A stretch of 64,000 nt of DNA from Sulfopaludibacter sp035606355 (GCA_035606355.1 DATNFO010000029.1:1-64000); one strand, 5' to 3'. Shown: positions 17,036 to 26,030, numbered from the stretch's first letter. Numbers and translations: made by a program. Notes: a model not told the origin generated them from the letters alone.

Positions 17036-18076
17036 ATGCTGCGCGTGCTGCTCGCCGGGGCGCTGGCGATTCCTATGATCGCCGGCACAAATCGCGAAAC
17101 CATCATCTTCGACACAGACTCGGGGCTGTTCGGCGACGATGGCGCCGCGCTCGTGATGTTGCTGCGCAGCCCGGAGCAAATCAATGTCACAGGCATCACC
17201 ATCGTGCCCGGGAATGTCTGGCCCGCGCAGGGCGCCGAGTACATGTTCCACATCCTCGACCTCCTGAAGCACCCGCAACTCCCCATCTACACCGGTGCGC
17301 AGCAGCCGCTGGTGCACAACGCCTCCATGAGCGCCGAATACGCGCGCCGCTGGGGCGGGCTCGCATATACCGGAGCTTTCGCGCACGATCCATCGAAGGT
17401 GGACCCCGCGCCCGGCTGCAAACTCACCGGCCGCGCTCCTCATCAGGAAGCCGCCGTGCAGTTCCTGATCTCCGAAATCGAGCGCCACCCCGGCGAAGTC
17501 ACCATTCTCGCGCTCGGGCCGATGACCAATATTGCCATGGCCCTGCGGCTCAAGCCGGAGATCGAGACCAAGATCAAGCGCATCGTCATGATGGGCGGGA
17601 ATGTCAAAGTTCCAGGTAACGCCTCGCCCGCAGCCGAATTCAATTTCTGGTTTGACCCCGAAGCCGCGCGCATCGTGCTTCGTTCCCGGATTCCGCAGAA
17701 GGTTCTGTTCGCGCTGGATATCTGCAACACCGCCCCCATCCGAAAGGCGGAGTACGACCAGATCGTAGCCGTCAAGACGCCCATCACGGACCTGATCCGC
17801 GAAGACATGGGCAATCGCTATCCCGGCTTCAACCGTAATCCGAACGGGCTTGTGTATATGTGGGATGCGCTGGCCGCGGGCTACTTACTCGATCCCGGCT
17901 TTGTAACCAAAACCGAAACCCGCTATCTCGACGTACTTACCGCCTGGGGTAAGTTCTATGGTTCAACGGTCCCGCTGGACCGCCGCGCCGTGCCGGAAGC
18001 AACCCCGGTAATCCACGCCCTAACCTGCGATTACAACCGGATCTTCCACCTCTACAAAGAAAAGTTGACGCAGTAA
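17036..18076 (+). CDS. Inosine-uridine preferring nucleoside hydrolase family protein
   Basis: The 346-residue protein has the IUNH N-terminal calcium/ribose site in a slightly altered form (IIFDTDSGLFGDDGAAL, where the family usually reads DTDPGIDDAxAL), then VTGITIVPGN, LPIYTGAQQPL, and the core segment VTILALGPMTNIAMAL. MMGGNVKVPGN and EFNFWFDPEAARIVL follow. A short hydrophobic N-terminus (MLRVLLAGALAIPMIAG) suggests export. It would hydrolyse the N-glycosidic bond of nucleosides, feeding purine/pyrimidine salvage. The stop is followed directly by a REP-like hairpin. Confidence 0.92.
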   Translation: MLRVLLAGALAIPMIAGTNRETIIFDTDSGLFGDDGAALVMLLRSPEQINVTGITIVPGNVWPAQGAEYMFHILDLLKHPQLPIYTGAQQPLVHNASMSAEYARRWGGLAYTGAFAHDPSKVDPAPGCKLTGRAPHQEAAVQFLISEIERHPGEVTILALGPMTNIAMALRLKPEIETKIKRIVMMGGNVKVPGNASPAAEFNFWFDPEAARIVLRSRIPQKVLFALDICNTAPIRKAEYDQIVAVKTPITDLIREDMGNRYPGFNRNPNGLVYMWDALAAGYLLDPGFVTKTETRYLDVLTAWGKFYGSTVPLDRRAVPEATPVIHALTCDYNRIFHLYKEKLTQ

Positions 18077-18079
18077 CGG

Positions 18080-18095
18080 CCGGGCTCCTGCCCGG
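18080..18095. repeat. REP-like hairpin between nucleoside hydrolase and AhpD-like genes
   Basis: CCGGGC and GCCCGG pair around TCCT. It is enclosed by a wider inverted pair GTAACGGCC (18073-18081) and GGCCGTTAC (18110-18118), so the convergent genes share one nested palindrome at their ends. Confidence 0.75.
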
Positions 18096-18114
18096 TCGCA
18101 AACTGTTTTGGCCG

Positions 18115-18507
18115 TTACTTGAACCGCTCATCAATCTCCACGCGATACCCGCTAGCCAGCCGGTTGGTCTCGTTCGCCATCCCGACCACCGCCATCACCT
18201 CGGCAAACATCGCGTCCGTCATTCCCGCCTTTCGCGCGGAAACCGTATGCGAGGCGATGCAATACGGGCACTGATTGCTGGCGCTCACCGCCACATAGAT
18301 CATCTCTTTCGTGAGCGGATCCAGTGCCCCCGGCGCCATGATCTGCTTGACGCTTTCCCACGTCCGGCGCAGAGTCGCCGGATCGTGCGCCAGCGCCTTC
18401 CAGAAGTTGTTGATGTAGTCAGTCTGGCGGACGGTCATGATGTCGTCATAGACCGCCCGCACTTCCGGACTTGCATCCCCGTACTCGATCAAGCCGCACG
18501 CAGCCAT
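18115..18507 (-). CDS. Carboxymuconolactone decarboxylase/AhpD-like family protein
   Basis: The protein has 130 residues. The AhpD core is KEMIYVAVSASNQCPYCIASH, with the CxxC pair followed three residues later by His, the redox-active site of alkylhydroperoxidase-like members. The C-terminal region is helical and the protein is cytoplasmic. It most likely reduces peroxides or an unknown small molecule; true carboxymuconolactone decarboxylase activity is unlikely because the CxxC site is present. Only two bases separate it from the upstream S46 peptidase stop, so it probably rides on the peptidase transcript. Confidence 0.9.
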   Translation of the reverse strand: MAACGLIEYGDASPEVRAVYDDIMTVRQTDYINNFWKALAHDPATLRRTWESVKQIMAPGALDPLTKEMIYVAVSASNQCPYCIASHTVSARKAGMTDAMFAEVMAVVGMANETNRLASGYRVEIDERFK

Positions 18508-18509
18508 AC

Positions 18510-20591
18510 TTATCGCCCCGTCAATTCGCGCACGATCGCCGGAACGTTATAAATCTTCTCCAGCGCCGCGGTCATGCCTGCCGTGTGTACCGCCACCGTA
18601 CGATTTGCGGTCTCGTCGAAAACATAATCGCCGACCAGCGATTCGATATTGCCGTCGAACACCAGCCCGACAATTTCACCCGCGCGATTGATTACCGGCG
18701 ACCCGGAGTTGCCGCCGATGATGTCGTTCGTCGTGACAAAATCCAACGGCGTCGTGAGGTCGATCTTCTCGCGCGCCGCCGATACCTTCTTCGCCAGGTT
18801 GAACGGCGGCTTGAAATCGAAATCGTTCGCGCGGCCGTACAGGCCGAAGAATGTGGTCTTATAGGGCGCTTCCGTGCCGTTCATCGGGTAACCCTTCACC
18901 GACCCGTATGAGAGGCGCAGCGTGAAGTTCGCGTCGGGGTAGGTGCTCTTGCCGTATGCGGCGAATCGCGCCTTGCCGAGTTGTTCGCCCGCGCGCTCTT
19001 CCACGCTGACAACGTTGTTTTCCATCCAGTGCAGGGTCACCCGTTTAATCGGATCGATCTTGCGCGCCATCACGATCATCGGGTCCGTTGATGCGGCAAC
19101 GGCCGCCTGTCCGCCTTCCACCAGTTGTTTGCGGAACGCCGGATCGGCCATCTTCGTCCCATTGACCAGATACTTGGCGGCGTCCTGCGGCGAGCGGCCA
19201 CCCAGCACTTCGGCGAGCAGTTGCTGATTCGCTCCCAGCTCCGCGACATCCATTTCCAGCGCCCCCGTCAGCCGCGCGATCTCCAGGCCCGGATAAATCG
19301 GCGCCGGCGAAAACATGCGGAACCTCAGAGAATCCAGTTGCGCGTCGTGGAACCCCGGCAACCTTTCCCCATCCGGCTTCTTGACCTCCGCCACATACTG
19401 CACGATGTTCAGCGCAAGGGATGCGAGCTGCGAATCGAGCGAGGTGTAAGCCTGATCCCGGAACTTTGCCGATGCCTTCTGCTCGGCGTCCGCAATCTCG
19501 CCCCACGCGTTGCCGTACGCCGCCTTCCACTGCGCGTTGGCCATGATTTTCGCCTTGAAGTCGGCCTCTTCGCGAGCTTTCTTATCCATGACGTTCTTGT
19601 CGCGGAGTCCGGCTAACCGGCCCTCATCGGCTTTCAGACTGTTGGCGAGTCCGAAAATCAGCGTGGCCGCCTGCCGCGCCTGCTCCGGACCCTGCGCCGA
19701 GTATTTCCGCAGCACGTCCATGCGATGATTGAGCACCTTAATCGTGGTTGGCAGCACCAGATCCCGCGTCCCTTCGAGCTGCGCCATCGTGTCCTGACGC
19801 TGCGTGGAGCCGGGGTTCCCTACCACGAAGGTCAGGTCGCCGTCTGCCGGCCCTTTGGCATTCCACTTCAAGTAATCTTTCGTCTCGAGCGGCTTGCCGT
19901 TCTCGTACACCCGGAACAGCGCCATATCCAGGTCATAGCGCGGATAAGTGAAGTTATCCGGATCGCCGCCGAAGAAGGCAGTCTGTTCTTCCGGCGCAAA
20001 CACCAGCCGCACGTCCGTGTACTTCTTATAGCGGTACAACCAGTATTCGCCGCCCTGGTATAGCGTGATCACATCGCTGCGCAGTCCCGTCTTCTGCTGG
20101 CTTTCGCGTTCGATCTCCGCGGTCACCGCGCGGCGCGCCTCGAACTGTTGTTCCGGTTTGCCGGCTTTGGCCACCGCCGCGGCCACGCGCGCCGTCACAT
20201 CCTCCATCGAAACCAGCACGTTGACTTCAAGGTCCGGCGACTTCATCTCCTGCTCCGCAGTCGCGGCGTAGAAGCCGTCGCGGATGTAGTCATGTTCCGG
20301 CGTGGAGTTCTTTTGCAGTTGCCCGCGCGCCACGTGATGATTCGTAAGCAGTAGCCCGTGGGCGCTCACAAAGCTGCCCGAGCCGCCGTCGTTCAGGCGA
20401 ACGCACGAAAGCCGCACATGATCCAACCACTCCTTGGTGGGCGTGAAGTGATATCGCTCCTGAAGCAGTTTGAGTGGCGGATTATCGAAGGTCCACATGC
20501 CCTCGTCCGCACGCGCCGGCGAAAACGTCAGCAGAGTCGCGCCGATAACGGCGGCCGCGCCAAGCGACGTCACCGCAGTCTTTCTGGTCAT
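18510..20591 (-). CDS. S46 family dipeptidyl-peptidase (DPP7/DPP11-like)
   Basis: The 693-residue periplasmic serine protease has a signal peptide (MTRKTAVTSLGAAAVIGATL to PARA). It has the chymotrypsin-fold triad of S46: His in HGLLLTNHHVA, Asp in the DPDNFTYPRYDLDMALFR region, and Ser in GGNSGSPVINRAGEIVGL. FDGNIES places glycine where, as I recall, DPP7 has Gly and DPP11 has Arg, so hydrophobic rather than acidic P1 specificity is inferred. It releases dipeptides from extracellular peptides. AAGGAG precedes the ATG. It is followed at two bases by the AhpD-like gene. Confidence 0.94.
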   Translation of the reverse strand: MTRKTAVTSLGAAAVIGATLLTFSPARADEGMWTFDNPPLKLLQERYHFTPTKEWLDHVRLSCVRLNDGGSGSFVSAHGLLLTNHHVARGQLQKNSTPEHDYIRDGFYAATAEQEMKSPDLEVNVLVSMEDVTARVAAAVAKAGKPEQQFEARRAVTAEIERESQQKTGLRSDVITLYQGGEYWLYRYKKYTDVRLVFAPEEQTAFFGGDPDNFTYPRYDLDMALFRVYENGKPLETKDYLKWNAKGPADGDLTFVVGNPGSTQRQDTMAQLEGTRDLVLPTTIKVLNHRMDVLRKYSAQGPEQARQAATLIFGLANSLKADEGRLAGLRDKNVMDKKAREEADFKAKIMANAQWKAAYGNAWGEIADAEQKASAKFRDQAYTSLDSQLASLALNIVQYVAEVKKPDGERLPGFHDAQLDSLRFRMFSPAPIYPGLEIARLTGALEMDVAELGANQQLLAEVLGGRSPQDAAKYLVNGTKMADPAFRKQLVEGGQAAVAASTDPMIVMARKIDPIKRVTLHWMENNVVSVEERAGEQLGKARFAAYGKSTYPDANFTLRLSYGSVKGYPMNGTEAPYKTTFFGLYGRANDFDFKPPFNLAKKVSAAREKIDLTTPLDFVTTNDIIGGNSGSPVINRAGEIVGLVFDGNIESLVGDYVFDETANRTVAVHTAGMTAALEKIYNVPAIVRELTGR

Positions 20592-20617
20592 ACTAGTTAA
20601 CTCCTTGAATTGAAAAT

Positions 20618-20776
20618 CGCCAATTCGAGTCCGAATTTCCAGGTTACCGCGTTTGCCCAGGGCCCATGGCAGCGCCTTGCCTTGGCCTTTCTCTGCGCCC
20701 TCTCGGCGTCCTCCGTGTCTCTGTGGTTAATGCGCTGCCGCAAACCCACACGGAACCGCGCCCCAATCCGTTTGGG
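20618..20776. repeat. Dispersed repeat containing CTCTGTGGTTAATGCGC, copy 2
   Basis: This is the second copy of the repeat at 8476-8690, here between the S46 peptidase and the BNR-repeat protein. The stretch from GTCTCTGTGGTT to CAATCCGTTTG is nearly identical. It again yields a spurious peptide with SLWLMRCRKPTRN. The remaining intergenic sequence (20777-20852) holds only the ribosome-binding site of the next gene. Confidence 0.8.
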
Positions 20777-20838
20777 ACTTCAACCTGACCCGGTCCCGCA
20801 CGCCTGTGATACGCTTGCAAAACACGGGGAGAAAATTA

Positions 20839-20845
20839 GGAGGTA
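20839..20845 (+). promoter_or_regulatory. Strong Shine-Dalgarno for the BNR-repeat protein
   Basis: AGGAGGT lies seven bases before the ATG at 20853, one of the few perfect ribosome-binding sequences in the window. It fixes the start. Confidence 0.8.
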
Positions 20846-20852
20846 GTTCCGT

Positions 20853-23800
20853 ATGTGCGTATGGCCCGGGCAACGCCGGACGTCATCATTATTAATAGCC
20901 GCGGCAGTCGCAATTGGCGCTGCCGGCTCGGTTTGGGGACAAGGAAGGGCCAACCAGCCGCCCCCCACCCCGCCGCCCAATGAGTCCACCGATCCTCTGC
21001 TGCGCGGATTCCAGTTCCGTTCCATCGGACCCGCTACCATGATGGGCCGCTGCGACGACATCGTCGGTTCCGAAAAGGACCCCATGACTATGTACGTCGG
21101 CTTTGCGACCGGCGGCGTTTGGAAATCCACGGACGGCGGCGAACATTGGAAATCTCAGTTCGACAACATGCCGAATGAATCGGTCGGCTCCATCGCCATC
21201 GCACCCAGCGATCCCAACGTGGTCTACGTGGGCACCGGCGAAGCCAATAATCGCCAGAGTTCCTCCATCGGAAACGGCGTCTGGGGCACCACCGATGGCG
21301 GCGAACACTGGACGCATCTCGGCCTTGAAGATACGCAGTCCATCGGCCGCGTGGTGGTTGACCCCACCAACCCGAAGATCGTCTTCGTCGCAGCCGTGGG
21401 TCACCTCTTCGGCGCCAACGAGGAGCGCGGACTTTATAAGACTACCGACGGCGGCCAGCACTGGACCAAGGCCAAGTACATCGACCCCGATACCGGGTTC
21501 AACGATGTTGCTATCGACCCCTCGAATCCCAAAATCATCTATGCCTCGTCGCTCTCACGGCGTCGCACCTGGTGGGGTTACAACGGCGGCGGACCGGGCT
21601 CGGCGCTGTGGAAGTCCACCGACGGGGGCAGCAACTGGACCAAGCTCGAAGGTCCCGGCTGGCCCAAGCCGAAGGATGGCATTTACGGCCGCATCGCGAT
21701 CTCCATTTTTAAGGCGAATCCCAAAATTATCTACGCCCAGGTGGAAGCAGGCGCCAGCGCTGGAACCGGCGGCGGCACCGATGCCAACGGCGGACCGCAG
21801 CGTCCCGGCGCGGGTCGCGGCGGTTTCGCCAATGCTGAAAACCCCGGGGCCGAAATTCCCTCCGGCGCCGAAGCGGCTCCCGGTGCGGGACGAGGCGGCG
21901 ACCAAGGTGGCCGGGGCGGCCGCGGCGGACGCGCCAATCTGCCTCCGGATCCGAATGCCAGCGGCGTATTCCGCTCCGAAGATGGCGGCAAGACCTGGAC
22001 CTTCATGAGCAATCAGAACCAGCGTCCCACGTACTTCAGCCAGATCCGCGTCGACCCCGTGAACGATCAGAAACTCTTCGTCGGCGGCACTCCCGCGCAG
22101 ATGTCGATGGATGGTGGTAAGACCTGGACCCCCGTAGAGGGTTCGCACACCGACTATCACGCGTTCTGGATCAACCCGAAAGACCCGCGCATCGTGTGGG
22201 TGGGCCATGACGGCGGCATCGATGAGAGCCGCGACGGCGGTCATTCCTGGGATTATCACAATGACATGCCGGTCGGACAGTTCTATCAGGTGTCCGCGGA
22301 CATGCGCCGTCCCTATTACGTTTGCGGCGGTTTGCAGGATAACAACGCCTGGTGCGGACCAAGCGCGCTCCGCGGCGCCACCGGCCCGGTGAACACAGAC
22401 TGGTTTACTGTCGCGGGCGGCGACGGTTTCTACACGCGCCAGGATCCCACCGATTGGGCCATCGTTTACGGCGAATCGCAGGACGGCAACATGAGCCGTC
22501 ACGATATGCGCGCCGGCACCCAGAAGAGCATCCGGCCGAATGCGGGCCGCGGCGCTGTTGGGCCGGCCGCTCCCATTCCCCCGCCTCCACCAACCGCGCC
22601 GAACGCAGGTACTGAACCGCCGGCCACTGGCGGCGAAGCGGCGGCAACGGGCGCAGGCGCAGCAGGCGGTGCACCGGGTCGCGGCGGACGTCGCGGGCAG
22701 GCCGCGGCACAGGGTCAGGGCGGCGGTGGCGGCGGTCGCGGCGGTCAGCCGAACATCGTCAATGCGCCGGAGCACGTGGATGCGTTCCGCTTTTACTGGA
22801 ACGCTCCCTTCGAAATCTCTCCGCATAATCCCGAGGTGGTCTACATGGCCGCGCAGTATTTCTTCAAGTCGACCAATCGCGGAGATACGTGGACGATGAA
22901 TGCGACGGACCTGAGCAAGAACGTGAATCGGTGGTCGCCCGAAATGCCCATCATGGGCGTCGCGGGTGATAAGCCTATGGCCGAAAAGCACGACGGTTAT
23001 GCCGCGAGCTCTCTGGCTACACAGGTTCGCGAATCTCCCTCGCGTCCCGGCATCATCTGGATCGGCACCGATGACGGCAACCTCCAGGTCAGCAAGGACG
23101 ATGGCGAGACCTTTACCAACGTCATGGGCAACATCAGCGGCGCTCCCACGGGTTACGTGCAGGTCTCGCGCATTGAGCCTTCGCACTTCGACCCCGGCAC
23201 GGCATACGTCGCTCTCGACAACCATCGCAACGACGATTGGAAGCCGTATCTCTTCAAGACCACGGATTACGGCAGAACCTGGACGAATGTGGTCGGCAAT
23301 CTTCCAGCCAAGGGCAACATCAACGCCCTTCGCGAAGATCTCGACAATCCGGACCTGCTCTTCGTCGGCACCGAGTTCGGCATGTTCATCTCGCTCGATG
23401 GCGGCAAACAGTGGAAGCCGTTCATGACCGGCATGCCGACCGTCCGCGTGGATGACATTCTCATTCATCCGCGCGATCGCGATCTCATCGTCGGCACTCA
23501 CGGCCGCTCCATTTTCATCATGGATGACATCACTCCCCTGGAGCAGATTCACCAGGCGAAGGGCGATGTCACTCTCTTCAGCGTGCGTCCCGCCATCCAG
23601 TGGAAGAACGATCCCGAGGCCCAGCGCAGCGCCACCAACCGCGAGTTCAAGGCAACCAACCCGCAGGGCGGCACTGCGATCAGTGTTCTCGCCAAGAGCG
23701 ATCTCGGCAAGGGCAAGCTCGAATTCCTCCAAGGCACTACGGTGGAGAGCACCATGGACGTCGATATCAAAGCCGGCATGAATCGCTTCCAATGGAACAT

Positions 23801-24047
23801 GCGCGCGCCGCTGCCTGCCGGTTTCAATGCGCAGCAGGGTGGACGCAACGGACAGGGTGGTCAGGGTGGCGGAGGCGGCGGCCGAGGCCGTGGGCCAGCC
23901 GGAGTGCCGTTCGTCTCCGGTGGACGAGGCGGAGGAGGCGGAGGCTTGGTCCCCCCCGGATCCTACATGGTGAAGCTGACCGTAGGAGACAAGACGTACA
24001 CGTCCAGTGTCACCGTATTGGAAGACATCTGGGCGAGGCCCCAGTAG
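20853..24047 (+). CDS. Large exported BNR/sortilin-type beta-propeller protein
   Basis: The protein has 1064 residues with an N-terminal signal peptide (residues about 10-32). At least eight Asp-box/BNR repeats of the type STDGGEHW, TTDGGQHW, SEDGGKTWTF, SMDGGKTWTP, SRDGGHSWDY and SKDDGETFTN indicate one or two beta-propellers as in the VPS10/sortilin-like exo-glycosidase-annotated family. Three low-complexity Gly/Ala/Pro/Arg-rich inserts (near residues 300-365, 570-630 and 990-1035) split the propeller blades. No sialidase arginine triad is evident, so enzymatic activity is doubtful and a binding or scaffold role is possible. Confidence 0.88.
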   Translation: MCVWPGQRRTSSLLIAAAVAIGAAGSVWGQGRANQPPPTPPPNESTDPLLRGFQFRSIGPATMMGRCDDIVGSEKDPMTMYVGFATGGVWKSTDGGEHWKSQFDNMPNESVGSIAIAPSDPNVVYVGTGEANNRQSSSIGNGVWGTTDGGEHWTHLGLEDTQSIGRVVVDPTNPKIVFVAAVGHLFGANEERGLYKTTDGGQHWTKAKYIDPDTGFNDVAIDPSNPKIIYASSLSRRRTWWGYNGGGPGSALWKSTDGGSNWTKLEGPGWPKPKDGIYGRIAISIFKANPKIIYAQVEAGASAGTGGGTDANGGPQRPGAGRGGFANAENPGAEIPSGAEAAPGAGRGGDQGGRGGRGGRANLPPDPNASGVFRSEDGGKTWTFMSNQNQRPTYFSQIRVDPVNDQKLFVGGTPAQMSMDGGKTWTPVEGSHTDYHAFWINPKDPRIVWVGHDGGIDESRDGGHSWDYHNDMPVGQFYQVSADMRRPYYVCGGLQDNNAWCGPSALRGATGPVNTDWFTVAGGDGFYTRQDPTDWAIVYGESQDGNMSRHDMRAGTQKSIRPNAGRGAVGPAAPIPPPPPTAPNAGTEPPATGGEAAATGAGAAGGAPGRGGRRGQAAAQGQGGGGGGRGGQPNIVNAPEHVDAFRFYWNAPFEISPHNPEVVYMAAQYFFKSTNRGDTWTMNATDLSKNVNRWSPEMPIMGVAGDKPMAEKHDGYAASSLATQVRESPSRPGIIWIGTDDGNLQVSKDDGETFTNVMGNISGAPTGYVQVSRIEPSHFDPGTAYVALDNHRNDDWKPYLFKTTDYGRTWTNVVGNLPAKGNINALREDLDNPDLLFVGTEFGMFISLDGGKQWKPFMTGMPTVRVDDILIHPRDRDLIVGTHGRSIFIMDDITPLEQIHQAKGDVTLFSVRPAIQWKNDPEAQRSATNREFKATNPQGGTAISVLAKSDLGKGKLEFLQGTTVESTMDVDIKAGMNRFQWNMRAPLPAGFNAQQGGRNGQGGQGGGGGGRGRGPAGVPFVSGGRGGGGGGLVPPGSYMVKLTVGDKTYTSSVTVLEDIWARPQ

Positions 24048-24069
24048 GTACCGGCCTCCCGGCCGGTAC
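24048..24069. repeat. REP-like hairpin after the BNR-repeat gene
   Basis: GTACCGGCC and GGCCGGTAC form a perfect 9-bp stem with a TCCC loop, starting at the base after the stop codon. It is the strongest hairpin of the ACCGG type here and a likely bidirectional terminator with the GNAT gene opposite. Confidence 0.8.
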
Positions 24070-24074
24070 GTAAA

Positions 24075-24725
24075 TTAAAGACCGGGGCGAAAGCCCCGGT
24101 CGCAACTTTCCAACTTACACCGCTGACGCCCCGATTCATCGAAGTTCCCCGCATCCAACCACCGTTCAAACGCCGCCCGCCGCGCCGGCCACTCCGAATC
24201 CAGCATCGAATACCAAGCCGTATCCCGATTCCGCCCCTTTACAATCATGTGCTGCCGGAACACGCCCTCAAACGTAAACCCGAGTCGTAAAGCGGCCCGC
24301 CGCGAGGGTTCGTTGCGGGAATCGCACTTCCACTCATATCGCCGGTAGCCCAGCTCCTCGAAGGCATGGCGAGCCATTAAATACATAGCCTCAGTTGCGC
24401 CCGCCGTACGCTGCAAGCGAGGAGTAAACAGGATGCTCCCGACCTCAATCACGCGATGCACCGGCTCAATCCGCATGAAGCTCGCATACCCCACAGCGTC
24501 ACCCGAAGCGTTCTCTACGATCGCGAAGAACAGCGGATCGTTCGTCGAAGCCTTCTTCTCCAAAGCCGATTGAAAGGCCTCGCGACTCTCATACGGACCA
24601 TCGAACAGATAAGTCCACAGCCCGTCGTTTTCATCGCCCGACCATGCAGCCCAAAGCGAATCGCCGTGCCGCGCGGGGTCCAGCGGAGCCACCGTGACCA
24701 GCCGTCCGGGAATCGTGACCAGCAT
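24075..24725 (-). CDS. GNAT N-acetyltransferase (RimJ/RimL-like)
   Basis: The 216-residue cytoplasmic protein has the RimJ/RimL layout: RLVTVAPLDPARHGDSLW at the N-terminus, EVGSILFTPRLQRTAGATEAM forming the acetyl-CoA site, then HAFEELGYRRYEWKCDSRNEPSRRAALRLGF, the usual GNAT motif A/B end, split here by a hydrophobic helix. It may acetylate a protein N-terminus or a small molecule. The tail CDRGFRPGL is translated from the second hairpin (24080-24101), so the end of this gene is repeat-derived. It lies five bases downstream of the aldo/keto reductase gene. Confidence 0.92.
   Translation of the reverse strand: MLVTIPGRLVTVAPLDPARHGDSLWAAWSGDENDGLWTYLFDGPYESREAFQSALEKKASTNDPLFFAIVENASGDAVGYASFMRIEPVHRVIEVGSILFTPRLQRTAGATEAMYLMARHAFEELGYRRYEWKCDSRNEPSRRAALRLGFTFEGVFRQHMIVKGRNRDTAWYSMLDSEWPARRAAFERWLDAGNFDESGRQRCKLESCDRGFRPGL
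24080..24101. repeat. REP-like hairpin inside the GNAT 3' end
   Basis: GACCGGGGC and GCCCCGGTC pair perfectly over 9 bp around a GAAA tetraloop. It lies within the last nine codons of the GNAT gene, just upstream of its TAA. Confidence 0.8.
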
Positions 24726-24730
24726 GGCCT

Positions 24731-25717
24731 CTACCTGTCGATAAACTTCATCAAACGCTCGTTATATCGCGGACCGGCGACCACGCTCGGGGCCAGCGCC
24801 GCATCGAGCCGCTCCATCTCCGCTGCACTCAGCGAGAGGTTGATCGCCGCGACATTTTCCTCAACAAAAGCCTGCCGCTTGGTGCCCGGAATCGGCACGA
24901 TGTCGTCGCCCTTATGCAGCAGCCACGCGATCGCCACCTGAGCCGGCGTAGCCTGATGCGTGGCAGCGATGTCGCGGACCACGCTCGCGGCCTGCATATT
25001 GCGGTCGAAATTCTCGCCCTGAAATCGCGGATCGTTGTAGCGCCAGTCGGTTGGCGGATACTCTTCGGCCCGCTTCGTGCCCCCCGCCAGAAACCCGCGG
25101 CCAAGCGGCGCGAACGGCACCAGTCCGATGCCCAGCTCGCGAATTACCGGGATGATGCGCTCTTCCAGGTTCCGCTCCCACAGCGAATACTCGCTCTGCA
25201 GCACCGCGATCGGGTGCACCGCGTGAGCCCGCCGGATGTTCGCTTCGCCCGCTTCTGAGAGGCCCAGCCACCGTACCTTTCCCGCGCGAACCAGATCGGC
25301 CATCGCGCCGACCGTGTCCTCAATCGGAACCTCGGGGTCGATGCGGTGCTGGTAGTAAACGTCGATCGTGTCGACGCCAAGCCGCCGCAAACACCCGTCG
25401 CAAACTTCTTTCACATGCTCGGGACGGCTGTCGGTGCCCGTCACCTTCCCGTTTTCGTACTTCCAGCCGAATTTAGTGGCGACAACGACGCCGTCGCGCC
25501 GCCCGCGCAAAGCACGGCCAAGCAACTCCTCGTTATGAAAAGGTCCGTATGCCTCGGCGGTGTCGAAAAAGGTAATTCCAATATCCAACGCGCGATGAAT
25601 GGTAGCGATAGATTCGGCATCATCATGCGGGCCATAGGATTGGCTCATCCCAAGACATCCCAGCCCGATCGCGGAAACCCAAGGTCCATGAGCGCCCAAC
25701 CGGCGTTGTTTGAGCAT
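24731..25717 (-). CDS. Aldo/keto reductase
   Basis: The 328-residue NADPH-dependent (alpha/beta)8 reductase has the AKR blocks GLGCLGMSQSYG, FFDTAEAYGP (catalytic Asp and Tyr), VVATKFGWKYENG (Lys) and DVYYQHRIDP (His). VRWLGLSEA and IPGTKRQAFVEENVAA, the NADP-binding end, follow. It resembles the AKR13/YakC-type group acting on aldehydes or ketones; the substrate is unknown. ATG at 25717 (MLKQRRLG) is preferred over the TTG at 25738, because a TACAAT box sits six bases upstream of it. The GNAT gene follows closely. Confidence 0.93.
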   Translation of the reverse strand: MLKQRRLGAHGPWVSAIGLGCLGMSQSYGPHDDAESIATIHRALDIGITFFDTAEAYGPFHNEELLGRALRGRRDGVVVATKFGWKYENGKVTGTDSRPEHVKEVCDGCLRRLGVDTIDVYYQHRIDPEVPIEDTVGAMADLVRAGKVRWLGLSEAGEANIRRAHAVHPIAVLQSEYSLWERNLEERIIPVIRELGIGLVPFAPLGRGFLAGGTKRAEEYPPTDWRYNDPRFQGENFDRNMQAASVVRDIAATHQATPAQVAIAWLLHKGDDIVPIPGTKRQAFVEENVAAINLSLSAAEMERLDAALAPSVVAGPRYNERLMKFIDR

Positions 25718-25723
25718 GGACCC

Positions 25724-25729
25724 ATTGTA
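25724..25729 (-). promoter_or_regulatory. -10 box for a probably leaderless aldo/keto reductase mRNA
   Basis: TACAAT lies six bases before the ATG at 25717 on the minus strand, repeating the arrangement seen at 2748 and 16986. Confidence 0.5.
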
Positions 25730-25825
25730 GTGCTGCAAGTACCGACCGGTCTCCAGACGCGATTATCAAAATTGGACATACGCGAGCCATCAGACCTTAT
25801 CGAACCGCAGATGTGTTGGTAGTAC

Positions 25826-25866
25826 CGACCGGTCTCCTGACCGGTCGAAGTCGCGCAAAGCGCGAC
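25826..25866. repeat. Two REP-like hairpins upstream of the rimP operon
   Basis: CGACCGGT/ACCGGTCG around CTCCTG (25826-25847), then GTCGCG/CGCGAC around CAAAG (25850-25866). A broken copy (ACCGACCGGTCTCC) lies at 25741-25754. They sit between the aldo/keto reductase promoter and the rimP leader. Confidence 0.75.
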
Positions 25867-25920
25867 CACCCGTCGCCATGCTATTACTGGATTAGGGACC
25901 CCTTCTCCCCCCAGCACCAC

Positions 25921-26030
25921 CCGCCAAAATTACCAAACGAACCCAAAAGCCCGCCCTAACGCCAACAAAACAAACCCCACCCCCAACCAAACGAAGCCAA
26001 AACGAACCCAAATCGAACCGAAACCCACGA
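25921..26030. other. A/C-rich asymmetric stretch upstream of rimP
   Basis: About 95 of 110 bases are A or C on the plus strand, with repeated CAAACGAACCCAAA-like words. It is not coding on the plus strand. The minus-strand reading is a repetitive Phe/Val/Gly-rich peptide and is not considered a gene. Transcribed from the plus strand it would be unstructured; the minus strand is G/T-rich with runs of G. Confidence 0.6.

Noticed and set aside
18510..20591. Trypsin-like S1 or HtrA protease
   Set aside because: The length, the GGNSGSPVINRAGEIVGL context and the C-terminal pattern match S46 instead, and no PDZ domain is present.
21555..23792. 745-residue open frame on the minus strand
   Set aside because: Antisense to the BNR-repeat protein; low-complexity translation with no signal or motif.
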